Positions 25,607 to 37,702 of a DNA stretch of 64,000 bases are shown here, piece after piece (the stretch's first letter is position 1; every line of letters begins with the position of its first letter). The DNA is from Antitrichia curtipendula (taxonomy: Eukaryota > Streptophyta > Bryopsida > Hypnales > Leucodontaceae). Location of the stretch: assembly GCA_951230915.1 (NCBI GenBank), contig OX579635.1, positions 1 through 64,000 on the forward strand, in the 5' to 3' direction. Both the position numbers and the translations under genes were made by a program. The notes beneath the pieces are model-generated. The model was not told where the DNA came from and searched no databases. It worked only from the letters and a program-made list of their open reading frames with translations.

Positions 25607-26155
25607 GTTGTAGGGCTTGTACCTACGTGGACGGAAAAAATTGACAACTCTAGAAATCTGGAAGCCTTTGGATTCATCATCAAATTACAATTGCGTGATT
25701 ATTTGATAACATCGGGTGGGATGAACGCCAACTGAAACCATCACCCGAACAAAAGTGGGTTGCAGTTCAAAGAATGTAATCATCCCAATCTAATCTAATG
25801 AGTTTCAGATTGGTAATGCAATATAACCTGCCTCGTTTTTCAAACGTACATAACCCATTTCCAATGGGGGTTTCCCCAAAATCAACTGGAAAGATTATTT
25901 CTCTCTTGACTGCAACCTATTTTCCTTCTCATTTGTGATTTTGTCATACTTTAGTGCAGCCTACATTTTCTTCTGGTTTATCATTTTGTTGTATTTTAGC
26001 GGGACGAATTGAAAGTAACAAAGGCCGTAAAGTAGGTTGTCGACTTCCAGGCTGCATTTATATCATGCCATATTCTATGCAGGGTTCTTTATTTTGTTTT
26101 TCGATTGAACGAAAAGACAAAATGTGATTTGGAGAAATGGCCACAGAGGTGAAGT

Positions 26156-26259
26156 CCGAAGAAAGTTTGTAGTGCTGGTTGTTTGGTTCTGAGGTGTTAA
26201 CCTTGGCCGAAGAAAGTTTGTAGTGCTGATTGTTTGGTTTCTGAGGTGTTAACCTTGGC
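26156..26259. repeat. 51-bp tandem duplication
   Basis: CCGAAGAAAGTTTGTAGTGC starts at 26156 and again at 26207; each copy ends GAGGTGTTAACCTTGG. They differ at two positions, so the event is recent. Confidence 0.9.
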
Positions 26260-26305
26260 AAAATTTATAGAAGCCCTAATTACCAGCATGCAATACAAAG
26301 ACTAT

Positions 26306-26792
26306 GGTGATAATCTCCGAGGTGGAAGATTGTGAAAGCCGATTGCTTTCTCAAACCTTCCACACATACACACACCCAATGTTCACTATCAAAATCTCTG
26401 AGGTGGAAGATTGTGAAAGCTGATTGCTTTCTCAAACCTTCCACACACACACACAATGTTTGCTGTCAAAATCTCCAAGGTGGAAGATTGTGAAAGCCGA
26501 TTACTTTCTCAAACCTTGCACACACACACACACATAATATTCGTTGTTAAAATGTTGGAGGTGGAAGATCGTGAAAGCTGATTGCTTTCTCAAACCTTCC
26601 ACACACACACCCAATGTTCGCTGTCAAAATGTTGGAGGTGGAAGATCATGAAAGCTGATTGCTTTCTCAAACCTTCCACCCCTCATGTCCGCCGCTGTGA
26701 AAATCTCTAAGGTGGAAGATTGTGAAAGCCGATTGATTTTTCAAACCTTCCATACACACACATCCAACGTTCGATGTTAAAATGTTGGCGGC
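26306..26792. repeat. Array of six hairpin-forming ~78-bp units
   Basis: GGTGGAAGAT recurs at 26321, 26402, 26479, 26560, 26637 and 26711. Within each unit GTGGAAGATTGTGAAAGC and GCTTTCTCAAACCTTCCAC are inverted copies (about 18 bp, few mismatches) around a 5-bp loop (CGATT or TGATT). Units are separated by (CA)n and an AATGTTCGCTGTCAAAAT-like spacer. Arms keep pairing although units differ elsewhere. It is not a CRISPR: there are no unique spacers and the host is eukaryotic. Confidence 0.85.
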
Positions 26793-28361
26793 ACCAAAAG
26801 AGGGAGTTTTGGATTGCAACAAGAATCTCATGAAGTGCCTCGTCTCCCAGACCTAAACCGGACCTTCCCAACCCTAGAATTACAAGGTTAGGAAATGCTT
26901 AAGGAGAGATGAAATTTGTCCCCGTTGGGTACTACCCAATAGGGAATAAATCCACCTTATAAGAAGAAATTTGATAATGTAAGACTTCTTTTCAATAATC
27001 ATACGGTTCCCCTTGTTTCCACAATTGGTTCCCTTCCTTCCATGACTGCACGAATAAAAAATAATGCACATTGTCAAAAAATAGGCTTCGGCTAGATACT
27101 ACATACAGAGTAAGAGAAAAATCACTTGTATGAATGCATACTCTGGTAAACCATCAAAGCAAACTCATAGCAAGTCCGAGGACCGCTAAATGACCTTCAT
27201 TACAGTAACTTCAAGTACGTTAACCCGGGACAAGGTATAGAAAGCGGCTAAATTGGCCCTATCTAGGATACACAATGTAGGGCCAAAACTGGGGAATAGA
27301 AAAAAAATCACTACAAATAAGACACGTGAGCATCATAAGACCTAAAATCCAAGCCATTTCAACAGCCATGGCAAATGCAACTTAACTACAACAGACAAAG
27401 AAACCATAAGTACTTGGTTCAATATTCTCAGACAAATATATAGGGAGTTTTTCTAAACAGAAGTCTAGGTTGCACTTTCTTCTACCTATCATTGTCTTTT
27501 TTTGAACATGTGTTGAGCAATGGTTGGCAAAAACAAATTTTTCCTTCAAGAGTAGTGAAGGCATATTAATAGCACATACATCATGCAGCTGGGGAGGCTA
27601 CAAAATGCAGTAGGTTGCTACAATTTGCATCCTGGTTACGCATACAAGACATGCCAGGATACATCCACAGCATCAATATCAGAATTACAGAACATCAACG
27701 CTTTCGAGTCTCAGGAAGCTCGTCAAAGGCAAGTGATGAACAATCTCCAACAACCACAGGGTCTTCTAATGCTTACATCAAACTCAGATATAGCAGAGAA
27801 ATCTACTGATTTGTTCTTGAATGATTCTAGAGCAAAGCATCCCACATAGACTTCAGAAACCTAGCTTCCATAATAGACTGGCTACGGACAGACGTACCTG
27901 ATGAGTTTCCTCTTACTCTTCAGTGCAAGTGTTGGTGGAGGGGTGATCTTCCTTTGGATGTCCATCAACTAGAAGTCAACCATAACGACAAGTCCCAAAT
28001 CAATATAACCACTGTGTACAAGGTTAACTGTACAGAACGAACAGGGAATAAGTTAAAATTGTAATAATCTCATTGGAAAATCCACTTCAAAAACTAATTA
28101 ATAACTCCATCGAGAGCTGGAAGGTCTGAGTCTCAACTTGCAGAAAGATTAAATAATCTGTAGAAGTTTCATATTCAACTACGGAAGTAAAAAAGCAAGG
28201 CAAATACCTAAAAGCCAGCAAACTTATTGGTATATTGCGAGGGAACCAAAAAACATGTCCGACAGTAGCTACTTTGATTCTTCAAAGGCATAGAGGGCGG
28301 ATTTATGGGAAAAGGATACACAACGATGGTGGTAAATAGGACGGTTGTGAATCCAACATTG
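26793..28361. other. Non-coding stretch
   Basis: No gene supported. The ORF at 27583-27849 has ordinary composition, no recognised domain and no splice support. Confidence 0.4.
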
Positions 28362-28496
28362 CAGCTGCCTGAAATTGCAACTATCCAAAATTACAATTGC
28401 GTGAAATTCTTCAATAACTTGAAATTGCAGCTGCCTACAATTGCTGCTGCCTGAAATTGCAGTTGCTTGAATTGCAACTGTTCGAAATTGCATCTT
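28362..28496. repeat. Short-period repeat of CTGAAATTGCAG type
   Basis: CTGAAATTGCA, CTTGAAATTGCAGCTGC, CTGAAATTGCAGTTGC and TTCGAAATTGCA recur every ~16-22 bp. Several units contain the palindrome GCAGCTGC. The array is degenerate. Confidence 0.7.
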
Positions 28497-30307
28497 TTCT
28501 CCTTCACATCCCAAACCCTACAAACCAACAAACAACAACTTTTCTAGTTCCCATTACAGTAATTCGGTTTATGAGATGAGTGGTGTGACTGAAGTTCTGA
28601 TTGAAGAGAGACAGGGTTACGAAATTTTTACCTGCTGAGAGCGAAGACCTCGACCGTGTGCACCGTCTTCCCCTTAAGCTGTTGTACCCGGCAACACAAT
28701 TGCAGCTCTCCTGTCTTGGTTGGCAAGGTTGCCTTCATTTTTTCCGAACGAAGCCAGTAGCGGAAGGTGTAAAATTCAATTTTTTGTGACAAAGCAAATG
28801 GATCAACGTTCTTCTTCTCCAGTTCGTGATTCCCTTCCTTTAAACTTCACGGCCGCCTAACGACCTTCCTCTAAACCCTAAGCAAAATGGAACAGTTTCT
28901 TGGATAAAATCAAACTTTGATGACATGAGAAACATTACTTACCACTTCGTGCGTCTTGCTGTCGATGCCCTCCACGTCGCGAAGTCTCTCCTGCTTCGGT
29001 GTCCATGATCTCTAGCACGGGAAGTCACTACTACCACCATCGAGTGCTTCAGTGAGGACCGCAAAATGAACTGCGGAGTTAGGGTAACTTGAGGGTTAGT
29101 CCCTTAACGACGGACCGTTGAGATCGACTCGAGTGCAGTCGACACTGCTTAGAAGATAAAGAAAACTTAGTCATTTACCTAATTTCAGTATTGTTTTTCT
29201 TTTTTAATTAATTTTGAAGTTCACTTGAAGCATCATGAAAAATTGTTTTTTAAATTCATTGATTTTTATTTCTGAATTTCAGTTTTTCTGCAATCCAAAC
29301 TTTTTGTATTACTCTTGGAATTGAACTTCAAACAAATTTAAGTTTGGAAGAAAAATCGCATAGAAAATTCATTTAAGAGAATTGTTAAGTATATTTAGAC
29401 AAGCCGTAAATTGATTGGAGTTCTACATGTTAGGCATCATATCCTCTTGTTTTTTTGGCGTCCACTTTTTTTATTCGCCATGTGAAAATATTATTGGAAC
29501 AGTGCAAATTAATTTTACATTTTTTACACAATCTTGATTAGGCGTTACAATCTTTATATTTATAAGTGATATCGTTGTATTGTGTGTTTTTATGTGATTT
29601 TGGACACGTTTTATTTGTATTTATACGATTGCAATATATAAAAAGGTAATACAACTTATCAAAGTGATGGATTATAGTTATAAGGTAGGCACCCTCAAAA
29701 TGACACCTGACCTTAAAGTGCCATCTATAGGTTGTGTACATTTTCAAAATCAGTTATGTACTAGATAACCAACGAGCCGCGGTAGCGGCGAGTAGGTTAT
29801 CGGACATAACCGGTTGTTCACTTTTCAATCACAACCTTTGATCTTCATGATCCAAGGGTGTCGGAAGCAAGTTGAAAGGAAAGAAGGTTATGAGTTGCAA
29901 CTTGTGATGGTAATGGTGACGGCTAGCCAATGGCATAGAGCCATCTTAGCATTGAAAAGTCAACAACCGGTTATGGGGGAGGTGGGGGCGCTTAGGGGTA
30001 AAGAGCGGGAGAGCTTGTGTAAACTTAGAAAGTGGAAATGTCTAAGTGGAAATGGGAGTTGAATGGTGGACAGGTGCAGGCAACGACTCGTACGAGCCTT
30101 CTGATCCTGAATTCCTGATAAGCTTACTTCCGCCTCATGCTTTCCATCTCGTTTGGAGGTTTTGTGGAACTGTGAATGATCAGTGCTGGGCACAGGGCAG
30201 CACTGCGCCCAACACTGCGCACGAATGTCCCCAGTAAGCTTACGGCACCCCAACCTTTCCGCTGCTGCATTTTAAACCCGGCACTGTACACTGTACAGTA
30301 CTACATA
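28497..30307. other. Non-coding stretch
   Basis: No gene supported. Somewhat GC-richer at 28600-29160 and 29770-30240. Plus and minus ORFs at 29814-30253 overlap each other and show no recognisable motif. Confidence 0.4.
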
Positions 30308-31415
30308 CATTAGTGCCTGGTTAACCCCTGAAGGACCAAGGCCTTTATTTTGTCAAAAGACACTCACAACTACCACTTCTATGGCAAAGAGTAAAAAAGT
30401 TTGAAGATTGGTCATTTTGCATATCTAACCGTAGGATCTTGTACTAGACTTGCATAAGAATGTGCCATTCAAAACTTAAAAACTTTGACCACACAGATTG
30501 CAAGATATTTGCGTTTGAAGTCTAAAAAACAAGCTTTTTTGCACCTTGCACAATTGGATTATTTGACTTTGAACTTTTTTCACTTAAAACCTTTGCACCA
30601 TGCAGTTTTGAGGTTTATTTTTTGATGTTGGGGAATTGAGTTGAGAACCTTTGGGAAAAAAACAAAACAAAAAATTACTAATTCTCATTCTTAAAAAAAT
30701 CATTGAATTAGAATAGAAGAAGGTTTGAGATTGAACAAAATCTTACATTGTTAATAACCTTGCAATGGAATCAAACCACAACAATCCCTATGGTGAGATT
30801 GTTCTAGCAAGCAATCTTCATCCATTCTAGTAGTTTTTTTTGAAAAAATGTTAAATTTGCATCCAAAGATGAAGTTTAGAAGTTGTTTTTTCAGAGCAAA
30901 ACCACACCTACCCGCAAACTAAAACTTCTCATAACTTTCATCTCAACTATCAGAATTGAATGATTCAAAGCTCCCCACATCCATGTGATTTTGAAGAACC
31001 AATTTCAGATTTTTATTTGAAAAAAATGAAATTTTTAATGAAGTTTTTGGCTGCCAAGGGAGCACCATTTTTCAGATTTTCATGCATAACTTCTTCAATA
31101 ATTGTCAGAATGAAATAAAAATTACATTTCCTTGTAGATCTTTGAATTCCTCACCTTCAATAAAAGTTTCAGAAATTCATGCAAAGTAGTTTAGCCATAG
31201 GTACATGCCCGAAATCCCATTTGTCCCCCGTAGGGACAATGGTCCTTTAGGGGTTAAGATGAAGGTATCCAGACAGAATATTCATTTCATGTTAGGAAAG
31301 CATTCATTGTAGCTAGACATGTCTTGGAGTTCCCCCAACTGACACGGACAGTAGCCTACTTCATCTTAACCAAGCATTTTTTCTTGTAAAGGTTCATCTT
31401 AATCAGGCACTAATG
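30308..31415. mobile_element. TA-flanked MITE (~175 bp) split by a TTAA element
   Basis: The left end CATTAGTGCCTGG, continuing after the insertion as GATGAAGG, is mirrored on the right by TTCATCTTAATCAGGCACTAATG. TA sits on both sides (30306-30307 and 31416-31417). The TIR of about 23 bp with TA duplication fits the Tc1/mariner type. A 929-bp TTAA-type element interrupts its left TIR. Confidence 0.8.
30325..31253. mobile_element. TTAA-flanked (piggyBac-like) MITE, 929 bp
   Basis: TTAA at 30321-30324 and 31254-31257 brackets CCCCTGAAGGACCAAGGCC on the left and GGACAATGGTCCTTTAGGGG on the right. The host TIR opposite has the uninterrupted sequence with a single TTAA, giving the empty site. 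Exact TTAA duplication with CCC/GGG ends is the known piggyBac signature. No transposase ORF. Interior text (CATAACTTTCATCTCAA, TAGGTACATGCCC) recurs in sister copies. Confidence 0.85.
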
Positions 31416-31417
31416 TA

Positions 31418-32296
31418 CAGTCGGGTACCGGGTCCTTACGACTTACTCGTTTGGGCCAGCTCATTTTTTACACGAAACATGGAGCGAAATTGGTCCATTT
31501 TGGTAGGAAAAATTATCATGGCATGTTTATGCAATGCAAAGTAAGTGTATCAAATTTTAAGTTCTAAAAATCAAAACTCCATTTTTGGTGAATTGTTTTG
31601 TAAGACATTCATGGTTTTACATGATAATTTATTGAGAAATATTGGTGATGAGTTTTTAAGATTTGATTTCATGGATATGTAGGAAACATCCATACACACA
31701 TCTTCCATACTAAAAAAGACCCCCTTAAGTAACAAAACTTTGAGCAACAAAAGATTCAATGAAACTTGTGATAGGCCCAAATTTTGTAAATTACATATTT
31801 TTGGTTTTTAACTAGCTTTTCATCAAGTAAACAAAATATGATGTGTAGGGATGCAAACTTAGTTACAATATTTGAGTCAAACAACAAAATTTTATTTTCA
31901 TAGAAAAATATGTATTTTACAAAATTTGGGCCTATCACAAGTTTTACTGAATGTTCTATTGCTCAAAGTTTTGTTACTTAAGGGTTTTTTTTTTAGCATG
32001 GAAGATGTGTGTATGGGTGTTTCCTACATAAGTACATATCCATAGAATCAAATCTCAAAAACTCATCACCAATTTTTTTCAATAAATTATCATATAAAAT
32101 CATGAGTTTCTTACAAAATCATTCACCAAAAATGGAATTTTGGATTTTAGGAGCTGAAATTTGATATACTTGCTTGATATTGCACAAGGATGCAATGATA
32201 AAAAATTTGACAAAATTATACCAAATTTATACCATGTTTCACCAAATAAACTCTCACCTAAAATGGACAAGGTCTCAAGGACCCGGTACCCGACTG
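31418..32296. mobile_element. TA-flanked long foldback element, 879 bp
   Basis: CAGTCGGGTACCGGGTCCTT at the left is mirrored by AAGGACCCGGTACCCGACTG at the right, with TA on both sides. Nearly the whole element is one palindrome centred near 31850. CAGT ends with TA duplication fit Tc1/mariner. It inserted at, or abuts, the TA of the preceding MITE. Short ORFs inside are by-products of the palindrome. Confidence 0.85.
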
Positions 32297-32366
32297 TACT
32301 TAGAAAGGCGGTTTGCGTGGTTCTGTGTCTGTTTTCTGTTGTGTGCAACTCCTTTAATGTACCGTA

Positions 32367-33246
32367 CAGTACCCTAGAAAGTCTTGCAACCCCTTTTGTG
32401 AAGCCCTTCAAATTTTTTCTTTTATTTTCATTGTAAAAGTATTCTATCAAAACTATCCTATTAAATGTATTGCTTTGTAGCACCTTCACCAACATATGAA
32501 ATGTCAATGACAAAATCTCTATTTTTGGTGCATTTTTTTATTTATTTTATTTTCTTAGCTTCACATGAGAATTATTTGAAAAATATATGTGATGATTTTT
32601 TTATATTTGATTGCACAAATGTGTAAGAAATGTCATTGTTCACATCTTTTGTATTACAAAGATGCACACTATGTAGGTAAAATTTTCCTCTATGTGGCTA
32701 TAAAGTTTAAAATTTGTTTTCCAGTTTTCTTTTAAAAAAGGCTAAGGAAATCAAATAATTGTTATATTAGGCTTCTACATTTATATTGCTTTCTAATGAT
32801 ACCTTTACTTGACTATGTTTGTTCAAGTTTTAGACTATTATAATATGAGTTTGATTTCCACAACCCCAAATTTGTATGACAAAAAATTAGAAAACACATT
32901 ATAGCCACATAGACGAAAATTTTACCTATATACTGTAGTGTGCATCTTTGTAATTCAAAAGATGCGAACAATGACATTTCCTACATATTTGTGCAACCAA
33001 ATGTAAAAAAAATCATCACATGTATTTTTCAATTAATTTTTATGTGAAGCCAAGAAAATAAAAAATAAAAAATCACCAAAAATAGAGTTTTTATTTTTAG
33101 ATACTGACATTTCATATGTTGGTGAAGGTGCTATAAAGCAATACATTTGATAAGATTGTTTTGATAGAATATTTTTACAATGAAAATAAAAGAAAAAATT
33201 TGAAGGGCTTCACAAAAGGGGTTGCAAGACTTTCTAGAGGGTATTG
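32367..33246. mobile_element. TA-flanked long foldback element, 880 bp
   Basis: CAGTACCCTAGAAAGTCTTG at the left is mirrored by CAAGACTTTCTAGAGGGTATTG at the right; TA at 32365-32366 and 33247-33248. The arms pair nearly end to end around a centre near 32830. Interior words (TTGGTG, ATTGCACAAATGTGTAAGAAA) match those of the neighbouring foldbacks. Confidence 0.85.
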
Positions 33247-33269
33247 TACAATAGTAGAAAGAAATAGTA

Positions 33270-33767
33270 CATAAGTCCCTCTCATGGCATCCAAAGAAGT
33301 GTGTGTAACAATGAATATAGTGGACATTTCTTCATCACATTTTTTGTGTGTGATCCTTGTGCAATCATGATCAAGCATACCAAATTTCAGTTACTAAAAA
33401 TCAAAATCCTATCTTTGGTAAATTGTTTTGTGTCAATATTATGGCTTTACAAGAAAGTTGATTAAAAAACATTGGTGATGAACATTTGAGATTTTATTGC
33501 ATGGATATGTAGAAGACATCTATACACACATCTTCCTTTCAAACTAGCATTTTCAAAAAGTTTCAGAATTCCCTCTATAGAGATTTTAGTATTAAAGTGC
33601 TCATGACCAAATTTAGTAAAATATATATATTATGGAAACTAGTTTTTATTATTTGACTCATACATTGTGATTAAGTGTGTACCTTCAAAGACGATGATAT
33701 GTTTATTTTGCCAAAAACTAATTTATTTATAGTACAAACTTCTTCAATCCCATAAGAGGGACTTATG
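33270..33767. mobile_element. TA-flanked element, 498 bp
   Basis: CATAAGTCCCTCTCATGG at the left is mirrored by CCCATAAGAGGGACTTATG at the right, with TA on both sides. The interior carries one arm of the block shared with the other foldbacks (TCAAAATCCTATCTTTGGT, GGATATGTAGAAGACATC) but not the full second arm, so it is a one-armed relative. Confidence 0.75.
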
Positions 33768-34724
33768 TAAGGTAGCCGCATCCATAAGCGCTGCATCCCC
33801 ATGCCCGTCATCTGACAGTGGCAGGGGTAATCAATAAAAAACTAAATGGTTGTGGGTGACTAAGTGATGGTTATGTGTGATGAAGTGATGGTTGTGGGTG
33901 ACTAGCATGAGGTTTGAGTACCCATCTCACTATTTAAGAACCACAAGCCTTGTGATTAGCATCTCTTACACATGGTTCCTACAATTTCAGTGATTTTGGA
34001 CTTTGAAAAATCTTTGTGAACAAATGCTTGCACTTAGAACCTTGAAATTGATGCCAATATTTTTCGTTTCCATTTCCTAACATACAGTATTTTTTTCGTA
34101 TTTTTTTCAAAGTTAGTCAATAGTTTTACCTACTCCAAAACCCTCATTTCCACGCTTATGGGTGCGCCTACCTTACTCTTTCTTTAGCAGTTGCATCTCA
34201 TTTTCCCATCCGCTGTCCTGCAGTTTATGACGACATTGATTTTATCTGGCAATTGAGGAGCTGATGGTATCTCCGTGATGGTCCTCCTTTCACCTTTCAC
34301 AAGAGTGCATCGGTTTCATCCTCTTACCTTCGAATTCTTCTGATTCCCCCCCCCCCCCCCGCATCAGTATCATTTTCACTCAGGCTGATTACTTTGAATT
34401 GGAGCTTTTATCCTTTAGAATTTTCTGATTCCACAAAAATACCCGTTTGGGGAATTTTTGTTGCATCCCCGGTTGCATCCTTGGCAAGAAGTAACTTAAA
34501 CCTGACATGGCCCTTCTCCATAGAATTATCAAGGACCTTTCTAACTCCTCAAGGTTGATTTGAGATTAATAAAATGTCCATATTAAATCATATCAATAAA
34601 ATTCATATATAGGAAAGTGTTGAACTTTCTAGTCTATACGATCCTCTACCCATGTTTGCCCAACCTTATATCAGTATGTAAATGTTTGCTAGGCTTGACC
34701 ACATTTTGTCTTATTTGGATTTGT
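33768..34724. other. Non-coding stretch
   Basis: No gene supported. A 17-base C-rich homopolymer run lies near 34345-34362. A small direct repeat (GTTGTGGGTGACTA, GTTATGTGTGATGA) lies at 33849-33905. Confidence 0.45.
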
Positions 34725-34874
34725 CACTACAAGAAAGTGTGTCCAAATTGACAGGTCCAATTGACTAAAAGTGTCCAAAATGACAAAAAAAACTGTCAAA
34801 TTGGACACTTTTAGTCAATTGGACCTGTCAATTTGGACATAGTGCTGTCATTTTGGATGGTCTTCCTTGTAGTG
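34725..34874. mobile_element. CACTA-type MITE, 150 bp, near-perfect hairpin
   Basis: CACTACAAGAAAGTGTGTCC at the left is mirrored by CTTCCTTGTAGTG at the right. The interior is the palindrome AATTGACAGGTCCAATTGAC / GTCAATTGGACCTGTCAATT. Flanking triplets are TGT and CGT. It belongs with the copies at 42.5 and 46.8-47.4 kb. Confidence 0.85.
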
Positions 34875-34977
34875 CGTAGAAGGTGTAGAAAGTAGAAATG
34901 TCTATATTTTTCCCTCTAGCTAGTTGATTTTTGGTCCTGTCACGTTTCACAGCTATGAGGCTTTCCTCCAGTTTTAA

Positions 34978-35560
34978 TCCCTAAAGGACCAAGCCCTTTT
35001 TTATTTGTGAAAACCATTGAAAACTGCCACATTTGGGAGAATGAGGAGAAGGTTAGGAAAATAAGTTTTTATTGAAAATCCCAATTGTGGGATCTTGTCC
35101 TAGAGACCTAGACTACAGACTACTAGATTTACTTGCAAAAAAAATTAGGTAATTTTGCATTGAGAGAAGTGAGATATTTACACCTAAAGTAAGAGCAAAA
35201 AGTTATTTTCATTGCTCTCCAAATTTTCTAGAAGTCTTTGACTGCTCCTACAATAAAAAAAGTTACTCCACATAAATACGAGGTTTATTTTTCCCATGTA
35301 AAACACCAAGTTAGGTACATGTGGGAGAATTTTTAGATCAAGTGGAGGTGTGCAACACACCTCAAAAAATCTTGCAATGGAAGAGGGTCTTAAAAATGCA
35401 AATACACTATGTAAACTAGATGCTTTATGTAAAATTCGATATTTTGAATCAGAGAGATAAAAGCAGTGAAAATCTAAAAATACTAGTGTACTACCGCATT
35501 AAAAAAAACAAAAAATTACAACCATGTAATACTTGCTTAGAACTATTAAATTAGTTTCTT
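34978..35560. mobile_element. Truncated TTAA-type element
   Basis: TTAA at 34974-34977 is followed by TCCCTAAAGGACCAAGCCC. The interior (CCAAGTTAGGTACATGTGGG) matches the copy at 48.6 kb. No right end was found; the 3' border is approximate. Confidence 0.6.
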
Positions 35561-37051
35561 TTACAAGGGGCAAGGGGGGGTAGGATCCAGGAGGATGAGC
35601 CCTCCCCACCCAGCCCATTCTTCCCCAGCTACCCCCTTCCTAATTGGCCCTCTCCACCAGCCTCAATGCTCCAAAATTCCATGCTTCAAATTGCAGTTTC
35701 CAAATCATTCTGGAGTTGCCATGCATAGTTTTTTCCAATTTTGGCCGTGGTACCTCCCTTCTCGCTTTTGCTGCTGTAAGCATTTTTTTTGTGGCTAAAA
35801 AATGTCAGATTTCATTTTCAAAAACCCAAATTTCTCTTTCTAGCACAAATTTGTAAAATTTTATGGCTAGAAATTTGTTGGATGACATGTGTAGACAAAA
35901 TCATGACATTATGGGGGCTATGTAGCCAAGTGTCAGTTTAGTGATATAAAAATCAATTGTGATTATGTTGCCATGTGGTGACAACCAATGACCTTAGAGA
36001 AAAATATGAGCCAATTACATTATCATATAGTTTGTTGTTTATTGGTTTGTCTTCATTTTCTCTTGCTTTGAAGTTGAGCAACCAAAGAAAAAATTACATG
36101 AAAGTGTATTGAAGAGGCCAATTTTATTTTTGAAAACTTAAGAAGGTTTGTTTAATTGCTTACTGATTTCTAGCCTTGAGGATAATGTTGTTAAATGCTT
36201 GATTTTGTTGTACAAGTTCCCTATTGTAAAAGTGTTTCAAAGTTATTTCACTTTGCATGTTGTTGTATGGTGCTTAGAAGTTTACCATACATTTAGATTT
36301 AGCTTTTTAATTTTGAATCTTCTATGCCTTGTACAACACAAACATCCCCTACATTAATACTTGGCATGTCATAACACTACGCACCCCCTTCTCACGCCAC
36401 TATATGAACTAGTAACTCTAGTCCCAAGTATATTAGTTGAAAAGAAGTTCTACTGTACCCAAAATGTGACTTTCTTAACTTAGGGTATGTCTAAGTTAGG
36501 ATGTTGTCAAAATTCATTGTGTATCTTGTGTAACGTAGCTACTTTCAATTGAAATATAATGCTTTGTTGTGGGAACTTGGTTGAGAAGAAAATTTGTGTG
36601 TCCCCTATATTAAGTTGTTAAATTCATGTGTGGAGCCAAATATCTTCATCCCAACAGTTCTCATTGCCTAAATATTTTATGATGAACATACTTTAGAAGC
36701 CTAAAAATACATGGTCTATGTAAACATGGTGCCACCTTGGCTACTGCTATACTTAATACGGAAAAAACTCTAGTTCTTAGTATCCTCCTTACGTGACAAG
36801 ATATCATATGCACTATATTTGTTTACCGGTACTCATGGGAAAAATGTGGGAACTAACAGTACACTATAAGGAAAGAAAATTTTCTAATTCGAAGGTTTCG
36901 AATTAGAGTTGGATGTAAAGATTTGAATCACATTAAGAAAATCGTAGAGATCCAATAAATCAACTGCAGAATAGGGGTTTTAGAATTTGGTACTTTTTAC
37001 GTGTAAATTTGATTTTTCTGCAAGACCTTTCTGTACGAGATTTTATTATTG
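35561..37051. other. AT-rich non-coding stretch
   Basis: No gene supported. A 23-bp palindrome CTAATTCGAAGG/TTTCGAATTAG lies near 36885-36907. ORFs at 35595-35856 are compositional (Pro/Ser-rich frame over C-rich sequence). Confidence 0.45.
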
Positions 37052-37460
37052 GGTACGATTAGGGGGACACCCCTAGTTGCTACTTGGACACCCCTATAGT
37101 CCAACTTATTATATTTGAAATTATTATTATGTTGAAATATGAAATAATATCAAAACAATATTTTTCCACACATTTGTTTCTACAAGTGTTCCAAACATAC
37201 AACAAATATGTGTCATTTGTGACATGGTCAAGATTTCAATTCATAAATGAAGGGAGCAATTGGTTTAACACTTGACCATGTCACAAATGAGACATATTTA
37301 TTGTATTTTTGGAACACTTGTAAACGCAAATGAGTGGTAAAATATTGTTTTGATTTTATTTCATATTTTGACATAACAATAATTTCAAATTTAATAGGTT
37401 GGGCTATAGGGGGTGCCCACGTAGCGACTAAGGGACGTCCCCCTAAGGGATATCCCCTAC
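37052..37460. mobile_element. Foldback element, ~400 bp
   Basis: GATTAGGGGGACACCCCTAG with GTTGCTACTTGG at the left is mirrored by CTAAGGGACGTCCCCCTAAG preceded by CACGTAGCGAC at the right. The arms pair over almost the whole length (TGACATGGTCAAG / CTTGACCATGTCA around 37230-37280). Exact ends and target duplication were not resolved. Confidence 0.7.
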
Positions 37461-37702
37461 TCATTCCCTTTATTGTTTTTTTTCACAGTGGTTTCCTCAA
37501 TTCCTCAAACAAGAGAGCTTAGGAATAAAATTTATGCTTGCACCTTTGCACTCCTAGCTAAGTACATAGACTTTTTATTTTTCATTCAAAGACTTGCAAT
37601 TTTGCACAAGAAGATTGCATGTTATCCTAGAAAAAAAAACTCAAAAAATTTGTACTTCCCTGAAGCTTTGAACAAAAGCATGTTTTTACCAGTACCACTT
37701 AA

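Noticed and set aside
26306..26792. CRISPR-like array
   Set aside because: Repeats form head-to-tail units with no unique spacers, and the surroundings are eukaryotic with introns.
29814..30253. Overlapping plus and minus ORFs as a gene
   Set aside because: Mutually shadowing frames without motif or splice sites.
32161..33378. ORFs at 32100-32513, 32161-32436 and 33175-33378 as genes
   Set aside because: They lie within palindromic arms of foldback elements; matching peptide ends on both strands come from the inverted repeat.
35595..35856. Pro/Ser-rich ORFs
   Set aside because: Two overlapping frames over C-rich DNA with no domain or splice support.
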